11,407 bases of DNA from Bacteroidota bacterium (lineage in GTDB: Bacteria; Bacteroidota; Ignavibacteria; Tepidaquicellales; Tepidaquicellaceae): positions 1-11,407 of the forward strand of contig DOWN01000049.1 of assembly GCA_003519545.1 (NCBI GenBank). The letters are read 5' to 3'. The notes beneath the pieces were generated by a model that was not told the origin of the DNA, did no database searches, and saw only the letters and a list, made by a program, of their open reading frames with translations. This document shows positions 6,762-11,407 of the stretch, piece by piece; within the stretch, counting starts at the first letter, position 1; every line of letters starts with the position of its first letter. A program made the position numbers and the translations under genes.

Positions 6762-8690
6762 TTAATAAGTAATATTACTAAAATCATTTCTAAATTCCAT
6801 AGGTTCATATTCTTTAACAATTTTTTTCATCAGATACATTAATTCGTGTTTTGTGCAATTATTCGCTCTTTCTATTATATCTTCTATTAATGTATTTAAA
6901 TTTTCAAAAGTTACTTTACTGTTATTCTTTAGAATCATTATCTTTTCATTCGTTGTCTTATCATATTTTTCACCTTTAATTATCAACTCTTCAAATAATT
7001 TTTCACCCGGTCTCAAACCTGTAATTTCTACTTGTATATCTTTATTAACTTCATAACCTGATAATTTTATCATATCACATGCAAGATCATAAACTTTAAC
7101 CGGTTTACCCATATCAAGTACAAATATTTCTCCACCTTGTCCAAGAACTGATGATTGGAGAACAAGTTGCACTGCTTCCGGTATCGTCATAAAATATCTC
7201 GTGATATCCGGATGAGTTATGGTAACAGGTCCGCCTTCTTTAATTTGATTTCTGAATGTGTGAATTACAGAACCTCTGCTACCGAGAACATTTCCAAATC
7301 TTACAGCAACATAATTATTTTCAAAATTTTTAGCATAGTTTAGCACAATCAATTCAGCAATACGTTTTGAAGCACCCATTATGCTTGTAGGGTTCACCGC
7401 TTTATCTGTAGAAATCAGAACAAAATTTTTAACACCGTTTCTTACTGCTGACTCAACTAAAATTTTTGTTCCTAATACGTTATTTGAAATCGCTTCAACA
7501 TAATTATGTTCCATAATAGGAACGTGTTTATGAGCCGCAGCGTGAAAAACTATTTCCGGCTTATATCTTTCAAAAACTACTTCCATCCTGTCCTGAAAAC
7601 GAATATCCGCAATGACAGTTTTAATTTCAGTTATAAGACTATCAACCGGAGAAGTTTTAATTCTTCTGTTGAGTTCCTGTTCAATTTCAAATACTGAATT
7701 TTCACCGTGTCCGAGCAAAATCAATTGACGTGGTTTGCATTTTAAAATCTGTCTGCAAAGTTCACTTCCAATAGAACCACCTGCACCGGTCACAAGTACT
7801 TTTTTATTTTTAATTAAATGATTTACATCTTCACTTTCAATGTTTACAACATCACGTCTTAATAAATCTTCAATTAAGACTTCACGAATATTTTCAATTC
7901 TTACATTTTCACCGAGTAATTCAAAAATGCCGGGAATAATCTGAGTTTTAATTCCGATTTTTTTACAAATACCAACTATCTCTCTGATTTCTTCACCTGA
8001 AGCCGTAGGCATAGCAATCAATACTTTATCAGCATTATAATCTTTTATAGCGTGTTTAATCTTTGTTCTTCCGCCAATGACAGGGATACCTCTGATTTTC
8101 ATTCCTATCTTTGTCTTATCATCATCTATAAATCCAACAGGTGTATAACCGAGTTGTGGGTTTCTCTGCATTTCCTGTACTATTGAGAGACCTGCTTTAC
8201 CGGCACCAACGATTAAAATTCTTTCGGAATTATTATGAAGAAAGAATCTTTCTTTCAGTCGCTCAACAATTCTTAAAGATAATCTTGTCAAGCCAATGAA
8301 CATAATTGAGAGCAATCCGTCAATTATTGGCAAAGATAAAGGAACTTCGTAAATTTCAAAAAGTTTTGCGTAATGAAATACATAGAAAACAACTGATTGA
8401 ACGAGTAAAACAAAACAACTGATGATAATTAGTCTTATCACCTCATCTATACTTGCATATTGCCAGTATCTCTTGTAAAGACCGAGAGAAATAAAAAGAC
8501 TGATTTTGATAAGCATAAAAAGTATGACTGTTGAATATATTCCATAGGAATACTGAGCCAGACTTACATTCCAATCAGTTCTAATAAATAGGGCAATGAA
8601 AGGGATTATAAGAAATGCAAAGAAGTCCAGAGCAAAAAAATGCCTGTTTCTGATTTTTGAGACGCTGCTATATAGATATTCTATTGCCAT
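6762..8690 (-). CDS. Membrane-bound UDP-sugar 4,6-dehydratase, PglF/WbpM/CapD type
   Basis: A 642-residue polytopic dehydratase that likely converts UDP-GlcNAc to UDP-4-keto-6-deoxy-GlcNAc with retention at C5, the first step toward bacillosamine, QuiNAc or FucNAc. The N-terminal 150 residues hold about four membrane helices (about 20-36, 50-70, 84-106, 119-136). Next come a first Rossmann domain with VGAGKAG (161-167) and the FIDDD turn (187-191), then the catalytic SDR domain with TGAGGSIG (301-308). The active-site run STDKAVNPTSIMGASKR gives T428, D429, K430, with M438 where soluble SDRs have Tyr, and K442; Met at this place marks the membrane-bound, C5-retaining dehydratases. VRFGNVLGSRGSV and TGLRPGEKLFEEL complete the family pattern. 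Bacillosamine, FucNAc and QuiNAc routes cannot be told apart because no partner aminotransferase or reductase for it is in view. Confidence 0.92.
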   Translation of the reverse strand: MAIEYLYSSVSKIRNRHFFALDFFAFLIIPFIALFIRTDWNVSLAQYSYGIYSTVILFMLIKISLFISLGLYKRYWQYASIDEVIRLIIISCFVLLVQSVVFYVFHYAKLFEIYEVPLSLPIIDGLLSIMFIGLTRLSLRIVERLKERFFLHNNSERILIVGAGKAGLSIVQEMQRNPQLGYTPVGFIDDDKTKIGMKIRGIPVIGGRTKIKHAIKDYNADKVLIAMPTASGEEIREIVGICKKIGIKTQIIPGIFELLGENVRIENIREVLIEDLLRRDVVNIESEDVNHLIKNKKVLVTGAGGSIGSELCRQILKCKPRQLILLGHGENSVFEIEQELNRRIKTSPVDSLITEIKTVIADIRFQDRMEVVFERYKPEIVFHAAAHKHVPIMEHNYVEAISNNVLGTKILVESAVRNGVKNFVLISTDKAVNPTSIMGASKRIAELIVLNYAKNFENNYVAVRFGNVLGSRGSVIHTFRNQIKEGGPVTITHPDITRYFMTIPEAVQLVLQSSVLGQGGEIFVLDMGKPVKVYDLACDMIKLSGYEVNKDIQVEITGLRPGEKLFEELIIKGEKYDKTTNEKIMILKNNSKVTFENLNTLIEDIIERANNCTKHELMYLMKKIVKEYEPMEFRNDFSNITY

Positions 8691-8696
8691 TGTTTA

Positions 8697-8725
8697 ATTT
8701 AAAGAGGCGCTCGTTAAGATGTCAA
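8697..8725 (-). promoter_or_regulatory. Possible promoter at the dehydratase start, perhaps leaderless
   Basis: On the minus strand a perfect TTGACA (8725-8720) is followed after 17 bases by TTAAAT (8702-8697, 4/6 to TATAAT). The predicted start point, about 7 bases on, falls at or next to the A of the ATG at 8690, so the transcript would have essentially no leader. No Shine-Dalgarno precedes this ATG, which fits. The spacer contains the only GC-rich stretch here (CGAGCGCC). Confidence 0.4.
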
Positions 8726-8818
8726 TTTATAATAAATAAATCTATATTAAAATAACATTTTAAATACCCAAACTCAAAACTCTCCGCAAATCAAATGGAT
8801 GAGATGAACATTTAAAAA

Positions 8819-8848
8819 GTTATAAATTTATTATTAATTAATTATCAA
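8819..8848 (-). promoter_or_regulatory. Possible distal promoter in the gap behind acpS
   Basis: On the minus strand TTGATA (8848-8843) and TATAAC (8824-8819) lie 18 bases apart just past the acpS stop, which would give a leader of about 120 bases for the dehydratase. Both boxes match at 5 of 6 positions, but the surrounding sequence is nearly pure A and T, so such matches arise easily. Confidence 0.25.
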
Positions 8849-8855
8849 TAAAAAA

Positions 8856-9218
8856 TTAATCTTCAAAAATTACAACTGCACATGCATATTCATCTGTGTG
8901 TGAGATGCTGACCTGAAATTTATATAAAAAATAACCTCTATCAACAATCTGATGAATTACAGGTTTTCCTTTTTTATCATTAATGATTTCAATGTCTTTC
9001 CATGAAAATTCTTTTCCAACACCTGTTCCTATTGCTTTTGAATATGCTTCTTTAGCAGCATATCTTCCTGCGAGGTGAAGTTCAGGTTTTGAAAACGATT
9101 TGCAATATGCAATTTCTTTATCTGTTAAAATTCTTGTATAAAACTTATCTCCGAATTTTTCCAGGATTTCTCTTATTCTTTTGATATCAATGATATCAGT
9201 TCCGATACCAACTACCAT
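8856..9218 (-). CDS. acpS: Holo-[acyl-carrier-protein] synthase AcpS
   Basis: A 120-residue AcpS-type phosphopantetheinyl transferase, of normal length, that moves 4'-phosphopantetheine from CoA to the serine of apo-ACP and so activates fatty acid synthesis. The Mg-binding residues are visible: D8 in GIGTDIIDI and E57 in GRYAAKEAYSKA, both in the standard spacing. The basic and C-terminal motifs GKPVIH and VSISHTDEYACAVV are also present. Its ATG shares one base with the stop of the upstream hydrolase gene (TAATG), with no Shine-Dalgarno, so translation is probably by reinitiation. It appears to be the last gene of the housekeeping operon; no hairpin terminator is seen after it, only an AT-rich stretch. 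Confidence 0.96.
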   Translation of the reverse strand: MVVGIGTDIIDIKRIREILEKFGDKFYTRILTDKEIAYCKSFSKPELHLAGRYAAKEAYSKAIGTGVGKEFSWKDIEIINDKKGKPVIHQIVDRGYFLYKFQVSISHTDEYACAVVIFED

Positions 9219-9904
9219 TAATTTTTATTATTTAAATTTTTGATTATATCAGTTAATTCAGAAATATCTTTTATGTCAAAATCAGATCCGGGATTTTGAG
9301 TATCAAAAGTATCTCCATATCTGGCGAACACAGTTTTCATTCCGACTGACTTAGCACCGACAACATCTCTTTCAGCCCAGTCACCTATCATTAAACATTC
9401 ATCCGCTTTGAGATTTAATTTTTTCAAAGCAAGATTAAAAGGAACCGGAGAAGGTTTTCTCTCATTACTGTCACTGAAAGTTACAACAACATCAAACAAA
9501 TGATGAAAGTTTAAATATGATAATCTTAGCCATGCCTCTTTGCCCGGTGCATCAGAAACAACTGCAAGTTTCAATCCCATTTTTATCAGAGACAGAAGCG
9601 TAGGCAGAACTTTTGGATATGGTTTGAGAGCGGCTTCCCTTGCGGTTCTGTAAGCGACTATACCTGCCGAAAGAATTTTATAATTTATTTCACCTGTTAA
9701 ATCAAAAAGTAGTTTATCAAATACTTCCTGATATTCAATTCCGCGTTCTTTATAAATTTCGTTAACTTTATTTTTTATAGTTTCCGATGGATAATCAAGT
9801 CCTGCATCAATCATCGCATGAATAGCAGAGTTCACTGCCGAGTCTTTCAAAAACATAAAATCTACAAGTGTATTATCAAGATCAAATATTACTGCTTTAA
9901 TCAT
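9218..9904 (-). CDS. HAD-superfamily hydrolase (probable phosphatase)
   Basis: A 228-residue HAD-like hydrolase with an inserted helical cap (about 16-90), as in the phosphoglycolate phosphatase/haloacid dehalogenase subfamily I. All four catalytic motifs are present: motif I FDLDNTLVD with nucleophile D8 and acid/base D10; motif II VVSDAPG with S117; motif III K150 in ERKPSP; motif IV IGDWAERD with D175 and D180. It most likely dephosphorylates a small metabolite. The substrate cannot be read from the sequence. Its ATG overlaps the Fur-family stop in an ATGA junction and is served by a strong Shine-Dalgarno inside the upstream gene. It is followed at once by acpS, but this linkage gives no proof of a common pathway. 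Confidence 0.9.
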   Translation of the reverse strand: MIKAVIFDLDNTLVDFMFLKDSAVNSAIHAMIDAGLDYPSETIKNKVNEIYKERGIEYQEVFDKLLFDLTGEINYKILSAGIVAYRTAREAALKPYPKVLPTLLSLIKMGLKLAVVSDAPGKEAWLRLSYLNFHHLFDVVVTFSDSNERKPSPVPFNLALKKLNLKADECLMIGDWAERDVVGAKSVGMKTVFARYGDTFDTQNPGSDFDIKDISELTDIIKNLNNKN

Positions 9905-10323
9905 TTATCCTCCTCCACACAATCCGAACAAGTACCAAAAAATTCAAGTGAGTGTGAAATATCCGCGTAACCTTTTTTCTTCAAATCTTTTTCAATTTCA
10001 TTTGTTATACAGGTATCTATGTTTTCAATTTTTTTGCAAACATTACAAACAATATGGTGATGATGATGTCTGTCAATTTTCAGTTCGTATCTTTTATACT
10101 CATCATTAAAATTTATTTCGTTCACAAGTTTCGCTTTAATAAAAGAATTTAAAGTTCTGTAAACTGTAGCGAGATCAGTTTTTCTGTTTTTAATTTTTTT
10201 GTGGATTTCTGAAATTGTCAGCGGTTTATGATTCTCTCTTAAAATTTTTATAATGTCAAGTCTTGGAGTTGTTATTCTCAGTGAGTTTTCATTTAATATT
10301 TTTTTATACTCATCACTTTTCAT
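9901..10323 (-). CDS. Fur-family metal-dependent transcriptional regulator
   Basis: A 140-residue winged-helix repressor of the Fur/Zur/PerR family. The N-terminal DNA-binding domain includes LRITTPRLDIIKIL (15-28) and the recognition helix DLATVYRTLN (50-59). The C-terminal dimerisation and metal domain has a His run at 86-90, the C93/C96 pair and the C132/C135 pair that form the structural zinc site. Metal specificity (iron, zinc or peroxide sensing) cannot be decided by eye. The reading frame stays open upstream to 10428, but that longer form would bury 35 unrelated residues in the preceding gene. I choose ATG 10323, which gives the usual Fur N-terminus; ATG 10329, two codons earlier, is also possible. 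AGGA lies 10 bases before 10323. It overlaps the upstream dehydrogenase by 11 bases and the downstream hydrolase by 4. Confidence 0.93.
   Translation of the reverse strand: MKSDEYKKILNENSLRITTPRLDIIKILRENHKPLTISEIHKKIKNRKTDLATVYRTLNSFIKAKLVNEINFNDEYKRYELKIDRHHHHHIVCNVCKKIENIDTCITNEIEKDLKKKGYADISHSLEFFGTCSDCVEEDK
9908..9916 (-). promoter_or_regulatory. Strong ribosome binding site of the HAD hydrolase gene
   Basis: GGAGGAGGA on the minus strand, with the GGAGG core (9916-9912) 7 bases before ATG 9904. It lies entirely within the last codons of the Fur-family gene, where it also encodes Glu-Glu-Asp. It fixes the hydrolase start and contrasts with the near absence of such sites elsewhere in the window. 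Confidence 0.75.
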
Positions 10324-11182
10324 AATCATAAAATCCTTTTCCTGTTTTTCTTCCGAGCATTCCCGCATCCACCATTTTTTTCTGAATAAAATTTGGTCTG
10401 TATTTCGGATCGTTAAAATAAGCATCATAGACTGATTTCGTTACTGAAAAATTAACATCAATTCCTATCAAATCCATAAGTTCAAAAGGACCCATAGCGA
10501 ACCCACCACAATTTTTCATAACGTTATCAATCGTTTTAAAATCAGCCGTACCTTCGCTAAACATTTTAAGTGCTTCACCATAAAAAGGTCTTGCGATTCT
10601 GTTAACAATAAATGCAGGTGTATCTTTTGTAAATACTGAAACTTTGTTAATTTTTTTACACAGGTCATAAGTGAGAACTGTTGTCTTTTCATCCGTAAAA
10701 TCACCGTTAATAATTTCCACAAGTTTCATAATGTTTGCCGGATTAAAAAAATGCATTCCGATAACTCTGCTTTTATTTTTTTTCACGAATGTTGAAATCA
10801 ATGTAACAGATATTGAAGATGTATTGGTAGCAAAGACAGCATCCGGCGAACAGACCTCATCAAGTTTTCTGAAAGTTTCTTTTTTAATATCAATATTTTC
10901 CGGAACTGCTTCAATAAAAAATTGACCTTTTGCTAAGTCCTCAAACTTGTGCGTGAAATGTAATCTATCAAGAGCATCATTTTTTTCTTCAGCGGTTATT
11001 TTATTTTTTTCAACTGCTTTATTCAGATTTTTGAGAATATACTCACCGCTTTTTCCGAGTATTTCTTCTTTAACATCATATATCACAACATTATAACCTG
11101 CTAATATACAGGAAATAGCAATGCCTGAACCCATAGTGCCGGATCCGAGAATACCAATAGTTTTTATATCATTTATATACAT
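10313..11182 (-). CDS. 3-hydroxyacyl-CoA (3-hydroxybutyryl-CoA) dehydrogenase
   Basis: A 289-residue stand-alone NAD(P)-dependent dehydrogenase that interconverts (S)-3-hydroxyacyl-CoA and acetoacetyl-CoA-type ketoacyl-CoA in the cytoplasm, of the Hbd/FadB2/PaaH family. The N-terminal Rossmann domain has GILGSGTMGSGIA (G13-x-G15-x-x-G18) and the adenine-ribose acid D36 in IYDVKEE. Catalytic residues line up with the clostridial Hbd set: S123 in NTSSIS, H144 in GMHFFNPANIMKLVE with partner E156, and N194 in PAFIVNRI. The C-terminal helical domain ends with GMLGRKTGKGFYDYEK. No hydratase or thiolase domain is fused and none lies nearby, so butyrate-type metabolism, fatty acid oxidation or polyhydroxyalkanoate turnover are all possible. 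It begins 36 bases after folC and overlaps the Fur-family gene. Confidence 0.93.
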   Translation of the reverse strand: MYINDIKTIGILGSGTMGSGIAISCILAGYNVVIYDVKEEILGKSGEYILKNLNKAVEKNKITAEEKNDALDRLHFTHKFEDLAKGQFFIEAVPENIDIKKETFRKLDEVCSPDAVFATNTSSISVTLISTFVKKNKSRVIGMHFFNPANIMKLVEIINGDFTDEKTTVLTYDLCKKINKVSVFTKDTPAFIVNRIARPFYGEALKMFSEGTADFKTIDNVMKNCGGFAMGPFELMDLIGIDVNFSVTKSVYDAYFNDPKYRPNFIQKKMVDAGMLGRKTGKGFYDYEK

Positions 11183-11218
11183 AGATACAATATAATTTTT
11201 ATCAATGGGAGTTTATAT

Positions 11219-11407
11219 TCAAAAAAGTTTATGTTTTTTATTTGCCAATATAAAATCTGAAACAACATAAAATGAACCTGTGACAAGCAATAAATCTTTT
11301 TTATTAATCAGTGATTTTCCGGTTTTTATTGCTTCAGACAAATTATTTGTTAAAATTATATTTTTTTTATTTTTAAAATATTCACTCAACTCTACAGAAT
11401 TCAAAGA
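11219..11407 (-). CDS. folC: Folylpolyglutamate/dihydrofolate synthase, C-terminal fragment
   Basis: The last 62 codons of a protein whose 5' part lies beyond the right edge. The stretch DLLLVTGSFYVVSDFI close to the C-terminus is the characteristic end of FolC (the Mur-ligase-like glutamate ligase C-terminal domain), preceded by a helix and strand (NIILTNNLSEAIKTGKSLI) that fit the same domain. FolC adds glutamate to dihydropteroate or folates, using ATP. Nothing of the ATP-binding N-domain is visible, so activity cannot be judged. The next gene on the strand follows 36 bases after its stop, so co-transcription is possible. Confidence 0.85.
   Translation of the reverse strand, partial: SLNSVELSEYFKNKKNIILTNNLSEAIKTGKSLINKKDLLLVTGSFYVVSDFILANKKHKLF

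Noticed and set aside
8819..8856. A terminator after acpS in the TTAATTAA-rich stretch
   Set aside because: The self-complementary parts are pure A and T with no stable stem. AT-rich sequence produces such matches by chance.
10054..10068. A run of five histidines that resembles an affinity tag
   Set aside because: It sits exactly where Fur proteins have their His-rich metal-binding motif before CxxC, and the rest is natural sequence.
10324..10428. An extra 35-residue N-terminus on the Fur-family protein, read from ATG 10428
   Set aside because: It lies in another frame of the dehydrogenase's conserved C-terminus and resembles no Fur N-terminus. ATG 10323 gives the normal family start.
10516..10722. 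A 68-codon minus-strand frame inside the dehydrogenase gene
   Set aside because: It is out of frame within a complete, conserved gene and has no features of its own.

Overview
The window is AT-rich, and every gene I can support lies on the minus strand, so transcription runs from right to left. It looks like chromosomal DNA from a bacterium of the Bacteroidota/Chlorobiota/Ignavibacteria side of the tree. That rests on the low GC, the scarcity of Shine-Dalgarno sequences, the Wzc-type tyrosine kinase with a tyrosine-only tail, and the general character of the proteins. It is an inference from style, not from a marker gene. I see no rRNA, tRNA, mobile element, CRISPR array or long repeat.

Right block (11407 to 8856), housekeeping: the C-terminal end of folylpolyglutamate synthase (folC), a 3-hydroxyacyl-CoA dehydrogenase, a Fur-family metalloregulator, a HAD-superfamily hydrolase and holo-ACP synthase (acpS). 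From the dehydrogenase to acpS the genes overlap by 1 to 11 bases, so they are very probably co-transcribed and translationally coupled.

Middle block (8855 to 5863): after a 165-base promoter-bearing gap comes a membrane-bound nucleotide-sugar 4,6-dehydratase of the PglF/WbpM/CapD type, the first enzyme of a route to amino-deoxy sugars. Then comes an unrecognised outer-membrane beta-barrel protein with its own plausible promoter and Shine-Dalgarno, closed by a strong hairpin terminator.

Left block (5771 to 1), surface glycan: a Wzz/Wzc-type chain-length regulator and BY-kinase, followed by pseB, pseC, pseG and the start of a PseH-like acetyltransferase, with junctions from an 8-base overlap to a 17-base gap. 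PseB, PseC, PseH and PseG convert UDP-GlcNAc stepwise to 2,4-diacetamido-2,4,6-trideoxy-L-altrose, the precursor of pseudaminic acid. The remaining steps (PseI, PseF) are not in the window and would be expected past its left edge. The joint operon with a Wzc kinase suggests the nonulosonate is built into an exported polysaccharide, although flagellin or surface-protein glycosylation cannot be excluded.

Nothing here is clearly a new system. The points most worth a second look are the in-frame, zero-spacing pseG/pseH junction, the TTG start of pseG, two dehydratases of opposite stereochemistry in one locus, the orphan barrel protein between glycan genes, and a possible leaderless dehydratase mRNA.
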